A stretch of DNA of 64,000 bases from JAAXGX01 sp965203565. Its GTDB lineage: Bacteria > Acidobacteriota > Vicinamibacteria > Vicinamibacterales > UBA8438. Location: positions 2,542,001 through 2,606,000 of the forward strand of contig OZ241896.1 in the NCBI GenBank assembly GCA_965203565.1. Direction: 5' to 3'. The position numbers and the translations under genes are program-made. A model generated the notes under the pieces. It made no database searches, was not told the DNA's origin, and worked only from the letters and a program-made list of their open reading frames with translations. Below, piece after piece: positions 7,639 through 16,012 of the stretch (the stretch's first letter is position 1; each line of letters opens with the position of its first letter).

Positions 7639-10600
7639 TCACGATCGCCGTGCGCCGCCGCCCGCCGCCAGGTACGCCGCCGGCACGACGAACAGGTTCA
7701 GCACGGTCGACGAGAGCAGCCCGCAGACGATGACCAGCGCGAGCGGCGCCTGGATCTCGCTCCCCGGCTCGCCGAGCCGGAGCGCGACCGGCAACAGGGC
7801 GATCCCGGTCGAGAGCGCCGTCATCAGGATCGGCGCGAGCCGGTCCGCCGCCCCCCGGACGATCGCTGCGCGAGGATCGGAAACCCCTTCGTCCTGCTGC
7901 AAGCGCCGGACGTGCGACACCAGCATGACGCCGTTGCGGGCGGCGACGCCGAACAGGGCGATGAACCCGATCAGCGAGGCGATCGACAGCACTCCGCCGC
8001 CGAGGAAGACGCCGGCGACGCCGCCGATCAGCGCCAGCGGGAGGTTGACCATGACGACCGCCGCGTCGCGCGCCGACCGGAACGCGGCGAGGAGGATGGC
8101 GAAGATGCCGGCGGCGGCTGCGGCGCCGAGGCCCAGTAGCCGCCGCGTCGCGGCGGCCTCCGCTTCGAACCGGCCGCCGAACTCGATCCGGTAGCCGTCG
8201 GGCGCGGTCACCCCGGCCGTCACCCGCTCGCGCACGTCGGCGGCGACGCCGACGAGGTCCCGGCCGGCGACGTTCGCGGTGACGAGAATCCGCCGCTGCG
8301 CGTTCTCGCGGCCGATGAAGTTGGGACCGCGGTCCTCGACGACGTCGGCGAGGCCGCCGAGCGGCACGCGCGCGCCCTCGGGCACGTCGAAACGGGTCTG
8401 CCGCATCGCGTCGAGGTCCTGCCGCCCGCTCGGCCGGTAGCGCAGCACCAGCGCTGCCGGCCATTCGCCGTCGAGGATCTGGCCCACCCGCCGGCCGAGC
8501 AGCGCCGTCTCCAGCATCGACGCGGCCTCGCCGGCCGGCAACCCGTGCCGGGCGAGCGCCCCCCGGTCGAAACCGACCCGCACGGTCGGGACGTCGGCCT
8601 GCGGCTCCACCGCCAGATCGACGAGGCCGGCCGTCCCCTGCATCGCCGCCGCCGCCTGCTCGCCGAGCGCTCGGAGCGTTCCCAGGTCCGGACCGAAGAT
8701 TCTGACGGCGATGCTGGCGCGCGCCCCCGACAGCATGTGGTCGATCCGGTGGGAGATCGGCTGGCCGACGGTGACGGCGGCGCCGGGAACGAGCGACAGG
8801 CGCTCGCGGACGTCGGCCAGGACGGCCTCGCGCGGCCGGACGGGGTGCGCCAGCCCGTGCGCGAGCCGCACGTCTATCTCGGACGACTCGACGCCCTGCA
8901 CGTGCTCGTCCAGCTCCGCCCGCCCCGTCCGCCGCGCCGTTCCGGCCACTTCCGGCACGTCGAGCAGGATCCGCTCGACGGCGGCCCCGAGCGCGTTCGA
9001 CTCCTCCAGGCTGGCGCCGGGCGGCATCACCACGCTGACCACCAGCGCCCCTTCGTTGAAGGCCGGCAGGAAGTCCCGTCCCATCCGCGGGACGGCGGCG
9101 AGCGCGGCGAGCAGCAGGAGCGCGGCCGCGGCGGCCACCAGCTTCGGACGCCGCAGCACGCCCGGCAGCACGCGCCGGTACCCGCGCTTCAGCGCCGCCG
9201 CGAGCGCCGGCTCGCGTCCCTCGCGTATCCGCCGCGCGCCGGGGAGCAGGTACGCGCAGAGCGCGGGCGTGACGGTCAGGGCGACGACCAGCGACGCGGC
9301 CAGCGCCAGGAGGAAGGCTGCGCCGAGCGGCTGCAGCAGCCGCTGTTCGACGCCCCCCGGGAACAGGAGCGGCAGGAAGCCGGCCATGACGACCAGAGTC
9401 GCCGCAACCATCGCCCCGCGGACCTCCCGGCTGGCGCGATAGACCACCTCCAGCGCCGGCCGGCGCGCCGCCGCGGGCCGGCCGGCGTTCTCCCGCAGCC
9501 GCCGCGCGACGTTCTCGACGTCGACGATCGCATCGTCCACCAGCGCCCCGACCGCGATCGCCATCCCCCCGAGCGTCATGCTGTCGATCGACAGCCCCGC
9601 CGCCCGCAGGCCGGCGACCGCCGCCAGCAGCGACAGCGGGATGGCCGCCAGCGTGATCGCGCCGGCGCGCAGGTTGGCCAGGAAGACGAGCGTGACCGCC
9701 ATGACGAGCAGCGTGCCGTCGCGCAGCGCGGCGTTCAGGTTGGCGAGCGCCCGCTCGATGAAGTCGGCCTGGCGGAACAGCCCCGTATAGAGCTGCATGC
9801 CGGGCGGCAGCTCCGCCCGGAGACGGCCGATCTCGGCGTCCAGCGCGCGGGTCAGCGCGAGCGTGTTGACGCCCGGCTGCCGGTGGACGCCCAGGATGAC
9901 GGCCGGCCGGCCGTTGTGCGACCCCTCCCCCCGCTTGAGCGCCGCCCCGACCCGGACGTCGCCGACGTCCCGCACGCGGATCGGCCGGGTGTCGCGGGCG
10001 GCGATGACGGTCGCGCCGATCCCTTCCACGTCGCGCACGCGTCCGGCGCCGCGAATCAGGTACTCCTGTCCGCCGGCCAGGCGGAAGCCGGCCGACGTGT
10101 TCCGGCTGGCGCGGCGGAGCGCCGCCTCGACCGCGTCCAGCGGCAGATCGTAGTCGGCCAGCCGATCCGGATCGACCAGCACCTCGAACTGCCGGCGCTC
10201 GCCGCCGATCACCGTCACCTGCGACACGCCCGGCGTCGCCAGCAGCCGGCGGCGGACGAGCAGATCCGCCGTCGTGCGGAGCTCCATCGGCGTGGGCGCG
10301 CGGTCCGTCGCCGCGGCCGCCGGGGGCGCCGCTTCGAGCGCGACGAACATCACCTCGCCCATGATCGAGGAGATCGGCGCCAGCGCCGGCGGCTCCACCG
10401 TGTCGGGCAGCGCCGACTCGACTGTGGCCAGGCGCTCGGCGACCGCCTGCCGCGCACGGTGGACGTCGGCGCCCCAGTCGAAGTCGACCCGGATCACGGC
10501 GACGCCGACCGACGTCGTCGAACGCACCCGCCGGACGCCCGACGCGCCGGCGATCGCCGACTCGATCGGGAACGTGGCGAGCGCCTCCAGGTCGGCCGGC

Positions 10601-10773
10601 GCCATGCCATGCCCTTCCACCAGCACCGTCACGGTCGGCGCGGTCAGATCCGGCAGCACGTCGACCGGCATCCGCGACGCCGCCCAGCCGCCGCCGGCGA
10701 GTAGCGCCGCGGCCGCCGCAAGCACCGCCGGACGGTTGCGCAGCGACCACCGGATGAGCGCGTCGAGCGGCAT
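7639..10773 (-). CDS. Heavy-metal-type RND efflux pump, inner-membrane permease (CusA/CzcA family)
   Basis: A 1044-aa proton-driven exporter with the normal length of the family. After a cytoplasmic start, the first membrane helix leads to 'MPVDVLPDLTAPTVTVLVEG', a common HME-RND opening. The fourth helix contains 'GALVDDAIVDVENVARRL', with the acidic residues used for proton relay. The second half repeats the fold ('FGVAARNGVMLVSHVRRL'). It is the last gene of the tolC-adaptor-permease operon, 15 nt after the adaptor. Metal specificity (Cu/Ag versus Zn/Co/Cd) cannot be assigned safely by eye. A 1050-aa overlapping frame is only a GC-rich shadow. Confidence 0.9.
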   Translation of the reverse strand: MPLDALIRWSLRNRPAVLAAAAALLAGGGWAASRMPVDVLPDLTAPTVTVLVEGHGMAPADLEALATFPIESAIAGASGVRRVRSTTSVGVAVIRVDFDWGADVHRARQAVAERLATVESALPDTVEPPALAPISSIMGEVMFVALEAAPPAAAATDRAPTPMELRTTADLLVRRRLLATPGVSQVTVIGGERRQFEVLVDPDRLADYDLPLDAVEAALRRASRNTSAGFRLAGGQEYLIRGAGRVRDVEGIGATVIAARDTRPIRVRDVGDVRVGAALKRGEGSHNGRPAVILGVHRQPGVNTLALTRALDAEIGRLRAELPPGMQLYTGLFRQADFIERALANLNAALRDGTLLVMAVTLVFLANLRAGAITLAAIPLSLLAAVAGLRAAGLSIDSMTLGGMAIAVGALVDDAIVDVENVARRLRENAGRPAAARRPALEVVYRASREVRGAMVAATLVVMAGFLPLLFPGGVEQRLLQPLGAAFLLALAASLVVALTVTPALCAYLLPGARRIREGREPALAAALKRGYRRVLPGVLRRPKLVAAAAALLLLAALAAVPRMGRDFLPAFNEGALVVSVVMPPGASLEESNALGAAVERILLDVPEVAGTARRTGRAELDEHVQGVESSEIDVRLAHGLAHPVRPREAVLADVRERLSLVPGAAVTVGQPISHRIDHMLSGARASIAVRIFGPDLGTLRALGEQAAAAMQGTAGLVDLAVEPQADVPTVRVGFDRGALARHGLPAGEAASMLETALLGRRVGQILDGEWPAALVLRYRPSGRQDLDAMRQTRFDVPEGARVPLGGLADVVEDRGPNFIGRENAQRRILVTANVAGRDLVGVAADVRERVTAGVTAPDGYRIEFGGRFEAEAAATRRLLGLGAAAAAGIFAILLAAFRSARDAAVVMVNLPLALIGGVAGVFLGGGVLSIASLIGFIALFGVAARNGVMLVSHVRRLQQDEGVSDPRAAIVRGAADRLAPILMTALSTGIALLPVALRLGEPGSEIQAPLALVIVCGLLSSTVLNLFVVPAAYLAAGGGARRS

Positions 10774-10788
10774 CGGCTGGCAGGTTGT

Positions 10789-12399
10789 TCAGTGGGTGTG
10801 GGCGTGGGCCGGCGAACGAGGAGACAGCGCGGCGAGCCGGACGAGCGGCGCCCCGCGCACCACCACCCGCTCCCCGGGCGCGACGCCGCCGCCGATCTGG
10901 ACGTGGCCCGCTTCGCGGTTGCCGAGCCGGACCGGACGGCGCTCGAACCGCTCGCCTCCCGACTGCACGAAGACGACCGGCTGGCCGGCGTCGTCGACCA
11001 CCGCGCTTTCGGGCGCCGTGACCGCTTCGATCGCCGCCGAGGCGAAGATCCGCAGCGACGCCGCCTGGCCGATAGCGAGCCGCCGGTCGGGGTTGCGGAG
11101 TTCGTAGACGATCGGCGCGGTGCGGGTCTCCGGGTCCAGCACGCGGCCGGTGGCGACCAGGCGATCGAGCGCGACGGGCGCGTCGAACCCGGGGACGATC
11201 AGCTCGGCGCCGGCCGGATCGTCGATCCGCGCCAGGGCGGCTTCCGGCAGCGCGCCGACGACGTGGACCCTATCGACGGCGACGATCCGGAACAGCACCG
11301 CCCCCTGCTCCACGCTGGCGCCGGCGGTCGCCTCGGATGCGCCCAGCACCCCGGTGAGCGGCGCGCGCAGCACGAACCGGACGTCCCGTCCATCCCCCCC
11401 TTCGCCGATCCGCGTCGCGTCGAGTTGAGCGAGATGCGCCTCCGCCGCTTCGACCCGCGCCTCGGCGGTCCGTTCGGCCACGCGCGCTTCGACGCGGCGG
11501 CGTTCGGGCAGGGCGCCGGCGGCGACCAGCCGCTCGACCCGGGCCCGCTCGGCCCGGATCAGTTCCCGGGCGCCCTGCGCCTCGGCGACCGCCAGCTCCA
11601 GCTCCGGCCGATCCTCGCCGTGGCCGCTGTGCGGGATCACTTCCGCCAGCGTGTCGCCGCGCCTCACCGGCGAGCCGACGGGCAGCGCCGGCAGGTCGTC
11701 GGCCAGCCGTCCCGCCACCGGCGTGGTCACGTCGGCCCGGCCGCCGGTGCGCGGCTCGATCCGGGCGGCGATCGTCAGGCTGTCGGCGATCGTCCGCCGG
11801 CGGGCCGGCGCGGTGGCGAAGTCGAACGTCCACTGCTGTTCCTTGAGAAACGTGATCGTCCCGTCGTCCGCCGCCGGTTCGGCGACGGACGGCGGGTCGC
11901 CCGCTGCCCGCACCACGATTTCGCCGAAGTCGTGACGGTCGGTCAGCCCCGGCGCCTCTATCGTTACTTCAAGGCGGTGGCGGCCGGCCCGCTCCGGCGT
12001 GACGTCGACGCCGAAGACGCCGGGGCGCGCCGGCGCGTCCGCGGAGAACTTCCCGGTCCACGCCCCCGCCGCCAGGCGGACCACGGCGCGGCCGGCGCCG
12101 AGCGGCTCGAACGTCTCCAGATCGGTGACGTGCAGCTCGAACCGGCTCGTCACCCCTTCGACGAGCGGCGGGTGCTCCAGCAGCAGCTCGCTCCGCGCGG
12201 TCCAGCGGGTCTCGACGACCGGCGTCGCCGGCGGGGCGGGCGCATCTGCCGGACCGGCGTCGCCGGCGCCGCCGCACCCGGCGAGCGGCAGGACGGCCAG
12301 CCAGACCGCGGCCGTCGCCGCACCAGACCGGCGGACCGACGCCGGACGACGGCCCGGGCAAGACTCCGCCGCCGCCACCCCGCCCCTGGCGGCGCTCAC
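10789..12399 (-). CDS. RND efflux periplasmic adaptor lipoprotein (CusB/HlyD family) with extra N-terminal domain
   Basis: A 536-aa membrane-fusion protein with a lipobox (VLPLAGC) near residue 40. An unusual domain of about 100 residues ('LVEGVTSRFELHVTDLETFEPL...') resembles the FixH/YtkA-like beta domains seen in some metal pumps. The usual adaptor core follows: 'GRADVTTPVAGRL' lipoyl half, a coiled hairpin (about 300-360), 'FVLRAPLTGVLG' and a C-terminal membrane-proximal region. The chain ends in His-rich AHAHTH. The GTG start at 12399 overlaps the TGA of the tolC-like gene (GTGA), so the two are coupled. Confidence 0.88.
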   Translation of the reverse strand: MSAARGGVAAAESCPGRRPASVRRSGAATAAVWLAVLPLAGCGGAGDAGPADAPAPPATPVVETRWTARSELLLEHPPLVEGVTSRFELHVTDLETFEPLGAGRAVVRLAAGAWTGKFSADAPARPGVFGVDVTPERAGRHRLEVTIEAPGLTDRHDFGEIVVRAAGDPPSVAEPAADDGTITFLKEQQWTFDFATAPARRRTIADSLTIAARIEPRTGGRADVTTPVAGRLADDLPALPVGSPVRRGDTLAEVIPHSGHGEDRPELELAVAEAQGARELIRAERARVERLVAAGALPERRRVEARVAERTAEARVEAAEAHLAQLDATRIGEGGDGRDVRFVLRAPLTGVLGASEATAGASVEQGAVLFRIVAVDRVHVVGALPEAALARIDDPAGAELIVPGFDAPVALDRLVATGRVLDPETRTAPIVYELRNPDRRLAIGQAASLRIFASAAIEAVTAPESAVVDDAGQPVVFVQSGGERFERRPVRLGNREAGHVQIGGGVAPGERVVVRGAPLVRLAALSPRSPAHAHTH

Positions 12400-13637
12400 T
12401 GCGTCGCCCCTTCTCCCACCGCCCGGTCGAGATCGATGGCGGCCCGGCGCGCGGCGGCTGAAAGGTCCAGCAGGCGCAGCCGCGCCCCGAGCATCACCCG
12501 ATGCGCGTCGAGCAGCTCCAGGATGCCGTATTCGCCCTCTTCGTAGGCCACCGCGGCGATGGAGACCAGCTCGGCCGCCGGCTCGACCGATTCGACCTGG
12601 TAACGGTCGGCCAGGGCGCGATACCCCGACGCCGCGACGTGCGCCGCCCGCACTTCGCCCTCGATGCGCGTCCGGAGCGCCCGCCGTTCGGCTTCGGTCC
12701 GCGCCTGCGCCGCCGCCGCCCGCGCCGTCTGCGCCTGACCGTGGTCGAAGAGCGGCACGGCGACGGTCGCCGTCACGGCGTAGCCCGACTCGCGCGCCGC
12801 CGGCGCGCCGGCGCGCTTGAGGCCGGCGGTCACCGCCGCCCCCGGCAGCCGCAGCCGCTCCGCAGCCCGCCGCTCCAGGCGCCACCGCGTCTCGCTCGCG
12901 GCCAGCGCCCGGTAATCCGCCCGCTGCGCCAGCGCCCGCGCCACCAGGGTATCGACGCCGCCGGCCGGGGCGCCCTCCAGCAGCGCGCCCGCCGCCGTCA
13001 AGCGGGCCGCCGCCGCTCCGGGCGCGAAGAACGCCGCCAGCCGCGCCTGCGCGGTCCGCCGCTCGACGTCGGCCGCTTCGAGGTCGGTCTCGACGTCGGC
13101 CACTTCCCGCTCGGCGCGCAGCCGGTCGAACCGCGACCCCTCGCCCTCCCGCTCGCGCGCCCGCAGCACGTCGGCCAGACGCCTCAGCTCCGCCACCCCG
13201 CCGCCGAGGACCCGCGCGCGCTCCTGCGCCAGGAGCAGGTCGGTGAACGCGAGGCGCAGCCGCGTCTCGAACCGGCGCAGGGCGGCCCCGGCGCGCGCCT
13301 CCGCGGCCGCCGCCGCCCGCCCGGCCGCCTCCGCGAGCAGGCGCCGGCGTCCCCGCACCGGCAGGTCCTGGGAGACGAGCAGGAAGTCTTCGACGTCGAG
13401 TCCCGCATCCTCCCGCGTGTAGCTGACTTCGGGGTTGGGCGGCGCACTCCGTTCCCGCGCGCCGGCCGCCGCCTCACGCGCCGTCAGGCGGAGCGCCTCC
13501 GGATGCGGATGCTCCCGGCGCAGGCGCTGCAGCGCCTGCTGCTCGGTGAGCGTCTGTCCGAACGCCGGCGGCGCGGCGAGTCCCCAGCCACAGGCCGCCG
13601 CCGCTGTCGCCGCCGTCAGCAGTCGCCATCGGCGCAT
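12396..13637 (-). CDS. TolC-family outer-membrane efflux channel (CusC-like)
   Basis: The outer-membrane exit duct for the RND pump (413 aa). It has a signal peptide (residues 1-26, ending PPAFGQ), long helical stretches with heptad-like Ala/Arg/Glu content and two repeated halves typical of OEP/TolC proteins, including 'NPEVSYTRED'. The ATG at 13637 is chosen over one 15 codons upstream because an AGGAGG ribosome site (complement at 13644-13649) lies 6 nt before it. It is the first gene of the three-gene efflux operon. Confidence 0.87.
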   Translation of the reverse strand: MRRWRLLTAATAAAACGWGLAAPPAFGQTLTEQQALQRLRREHPHPEALRLTAREAAAGARERSAPPNPEVSYTREDAGLDVEDFLLVSQDLPVRGRRRLLAEAAGRAAAAAEARAGAALRRFETRLRLAFTDLLLAQERARVLGGGVAELRRLADVLRAREREGEGSRFDRLRAEREVADVETDLEAADVERRTAQARLAAFFAPGAAAARLTAAGALLEGAPAGGVDTLVARALAQRADYRALAASETRWRLERRAAERLRLPGAAVTAGLKRAGAPAARESGYAVTATVAVPLFDHGQAQTARAAAAQARTEAERRALRTRIEGEVRAAHVAASGYRALADRYQVESVEPAAELVSIAAVAYEEGEYGILELLDAHRVMLGARLRLLDLSAAARRAAIDLDRAVGEGATQ

Positions 13638-13761
13638 GCCGTTCCTCCTGGAGATTCGCAAGGCAGGGAGCGCTCCGATCATAGCGCGGCGGGCGGTGAA
13701 GACGGCGACGGCACGCCGCAGGCCGCCGCCGTGAAGGAAGGCGCAAAAGAATGCACTAATG

Positions 13762-13790
13762 TTGACTTAAGCTCAATAAGGGTATATATT
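13762..13790 (+). promoter_or_regulatory. Sigma70-type promoter with overlapping operator-like palindrome
   Basis: TTGACT (13762-13767), a 17-bp spacer and TATATT (13785-13790) form a near-ideal promoter. An imperfect dyad, TTGACTTAAGCTCAA (13762-13776), covers the -35 box. A dyad there is where an autoregulating ribbon-helix-helix protein, such as the one encoded next, would bind. The start codon comes 8 nt after the -10 box, so the transcript is probably leaderless or nearly so. Confidence 0.75.
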
Positions 13791-13798
13791 GCGCATTC

Positions 13799-14008
13799 AT
13801 GCCGCTTGAAACTGCCCGCCAGGCGAAGATCTCGGTCCTGCTGTCTCCGGATGAAGCTCGGCGCTTCGAAGCTTACTGTCAGGAGCGGGGCCACAAGAAG
13901 AGCACGTTGATCGCCCGTCTGATCCGCGAGCACCTGAACCGCGAACGGTACATGGTTCAGCCGGTCCTGTTCAGCGACCGCACCGTCCCCGGACGCCCGC
14001 ATTCGTGA
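13799..14008 (+). CDS. Ribbon-helix-helix (Arc/MetJ-type) DNA-binding protein
   Basis: A 69-aa protein containing 'AKISVLLSPDEARRFEAYC' and 'GHKKSTLIARLIREHL': a beta strand followed by two helices, the ribbon-helix-helix fold. It is preceded by a strong promoter with a palindrome over the -35 box, so autorepression is likely. The gap to the methyltransferase is 12 nt, which suggests it acts as the controller of the restriction-modification cassette, in the role that C proteins fill in other systems. The tail after residue 52 has no recognised motif. Confidence 0.75.
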   Translation: MPLETARQAKISVLLSPDEARRFEAYCQERGHKKSTLIARLIREHLNRERYMVQPVLFSDRTVPGRPHS

Positions 14009-14020
14009 CTTCGGAGCGAC

Positions 14021-15406
14021 ATGATTCGGCGCAGCGTGGAGGCTGAATCCACCATGCACACTTCAGCGACAGTTGACCAAATCCGCCTGTTTCCGGCGGA
14101 CGCTGCAAAGGCCGGAACGTTCCGCGACCCGGCGTTCATGGCGAATCGCTCCATGCCGGTCCATCGGTGGGTACCGTGGATCGCAGGGTTTTCCAAGCAG
14201 TTCATCGAAGACGCGCTCGGCCGGTACGTGAACGGCCGCCGCCGGACCGTGCTCGACCCGTTCGCCGGGGTCGGCACGACGCTGGTGGAGGCCGATCTCG
14301 CCGGTCATGACGTCATCGGCTTCGAGATCAATCCGTACGCGGCGTTCGCAGCGCAGACCAAGCTGGCGGCCCACCGGGTGCGGACCGACGCCGTACGGCG
14401 CGCGGTCCGGGAGTTGAACGAACACGCCCGGGCGGTCGAATCGAACGGCGCGCAGCCGAAGGCCGCGCCCCCGCCGAACTTCCGCACCCGCTCGCCGTTC
14501 TACAGCCCGGCGGTGGAGCGGAAAGTCCTGCTGATGCAGGATTTCATCCGGCGCCAGTCCGACGCCGACGTGTCGCGTCTGTGCCGCCTGGCGTTCGCCT
14601 CGACGATGGTCGACTATTCGAACTACTCGTACGAGCCGAGCCTCGGACGGCGATCCGCCGTCGGCCGCGCCGACGTCGAAGATCACCCGGTTGCATCGTC
14701 CGTGGCGGCCAAACTGGCGCAGATGGCGGACGACGCCGACTGGTGCCGCCGGCGTCGCGCCCGCGCCCGACGGCCCGACGGCCAGGTGCGCGTGCAGTCG
14801 TTCTTCGACGGCTATGACCGGCTGGCGCGGGGAAGCGTCGATCTGCTGATCACGTCGCCCCCCTACGTGAACAACTACCACTACAGCAGGAACACCCGGC
14901 CGCATCTGTACTGGCTCGGGTTCTGCGAATCTCCCGCCGACCTGAAGCGGATCGAGTCGCTGAACTTCGGCACGTACTGGCAACGGGCGCGCGAGCGGGA
15001 GCGCGTCGATCTCGATCCGCTCGCCGCCGACCGGGACGTCCGCCGTACGCTGGCGGAGATCCGCAAGCGGAATCCGGATCGAGGAATCTACGGCGGGGCC
15101 GGCTGGGCGAACTATGCCACGATCTATCTCAACGACTGCGTGCGGTTCCTCGCCGGCGCGCAGTGGTGCCTCCGGTCCGGCGCCACGGCGCTCGTCGTGG
15201 TCGGCAACAGCATCGTCCAGGGAGTGCCGATCCCCACCGATCGGTTCCTCGCGAAGATCGCGCGCCGGCGCGGACTGAAGGTGGTCGGCATCCACACCCC
15301 GCGCGCGACCCGCGTCGGCAACAGCATCGTCAATTCCAGCGTGCGCGCCGGCGCCGGCAGGACGGCCAGCCTGTACGAGTCGGTCGTCGAGATCCGGCAA
15401 CCATGA
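14021..15406 (+). CDS. Site-specific DNA amino-methyltransferase of a type II restriction-modification system
   Basis: A 461-aa S-adenosylmethionine-dependent enzyme. The cofactor motif is 'VLDPFAGVGTTLVEADLAGHDVIGFEIN' near residues 80-110. The catalytic motif 'LLITSPPYVNNYHYSR' is near residue 280. SPPY motifs belong to N4-cytosine or N6-adenine methyltransferases, not C5 enzymes. The order (cofactor motif first) is not the usual beta-class order. The ATG at 14021 has a GGAG 4 nt upstream; the ATG at 14054 is an alternative. Its stop overlaps the nuclease start (ATGA). Base modified and target site are unknown. Confidence 0.85.
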   Translation: MIRRSVEAESTMHTSATVDQIRLFPADAAKAGTFRDPAFMANRSMPVHRWVPWIAGFSKQFIEDALGRYVNGRRRTVLDPFAGVGTTLVEADLAGHDVIGFEINPYAAFAAQTKLAAHRVRTDAVRRAVRELNEHARAVESNGAQPKAAPPPNFRTRSPFYSPAVERKVLLMQDFIRRQSDADVSRLCRLAFASTMVDYSNYSYEPSLGRRSAVGRADVEDHPVASSVAAKLAQMADDADWCRRRRARARRPDGQVRVQSFFDGYDRLARGSVDLLITSPPYVNNYHYSRNTRPHLYWLGFCESPADLKRIESLNFGTYWQRARERERVDLDPLAADRDVRRTLAEIRKRNPDRGIYGGAGWANYATIYLNDCVRFLAGAQWCLRSGATALVVVGNSIVQGVPIPTDRFLAKIARRRGLKVVGIHTPRATRVGNSIVNSSVRAGAGRTASLYESVVEIRQP

Positions 15407-15978
15407 GCGGCCTGTACGATCCGCTCACGTACGACAATCTGATGGCGGGGTTGGTCGTTCACTTCGAGCGCCGGCCACGTGTGCGGCTCTCTGACGTCAC
15501 CGATATACACGGACCGGGAATCTACTCGTTGTTCTACGCCGGCGCTCATGATGCGTACGGGCCGATTTCCGGGAGGTCAATCCCGATATACGTCGGAAAG
15601 GCCGTTCCTCCGGGAGCTCGCACCGGCGCCGCTGTCGATGTCGCTGCACCGGCCCTCCAGCGTCGGATAAGCGAGCACGCGCGTTCGTTGAACGAGGTCC
15701 ACAGCCTCGAGGCGGCCGACTTCAAGTGCCGCTACATGCCCGTTGTGCCCGTGTGGATCACGCTCGCCGAACGTTTCCTGATTGACCACTACAAACCGAT
15801 CTGGAATCTGCAGCTCGACGGATTCGGCAACCACGATCCGGGAGCCGGCAGGAGACAAGGCGAAGCGAGTTGGTGGGATACGCTGCATCCGGGCCGAGCG
15901 TGGGCCGACAAGTTGCGCCAAGTCAAGACGGCGGCGGAAGCGAGCCGGCGCGTCAATCGATTCTTCAAGGAGAAGTGA
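15403..15978 (+). CDS. Eco29kI-family GIY-YIG type II restriction endonuclease
   Basis: A 191-aa nuclease. The GIY-YIG core is visible as 'GPGIYSLFYAG' (about 40) and 'SIPIYVGKAVPPGARTG' (about 60), followed by the Arg/His segment 'RRISEHARSL' and the catalytic-region Glu in 'TLAERFLIDHYKPIWN'. The C-terminal block 'DGFGNHDPGAGRRQGE' with 'HPGRAWA' is highly characteristic of Eco29kI relatives. Eco29kI itself cuts CCGCGG, but the site here is not known. The start ATG overlaps the methyltransferase stop by 4 nt, which delays nuclease production relative to protection. The reading frame is open far upstream, but only this start gives the family N-terminus. Confidence 0.9.
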   Translation: MSGLYDPLTYDNLMAGLVVHFERRPRVRLSDVTDIHGPGIYSLFYAGAHDAYGPISGRSIPIYVGKAVPPGARTGAAVDVAAPALQRRISEHARSLNEVHSLEAADFKCRYMPVVPVWITLAERFLIDHYKPIWNLQLDGFGNHDPGAGRRQGEASWWDTLHPGRAWADKLRQVKTAAEASRRVNRFFKEK

Positions 15979-16012
15979 CCGGCGCGGCGTCCGGGCGGCG
16001 GAATGCGGGTCG

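Noticed and set aside
7598..10750. A 1050-aa minus-strand frame over the RND permease
   Set aside because: It is a frameshifted shadow of the genuine permease frame, dominated by Arg/Gly/Pro with no domains. Long false frames are expected at this GC content.
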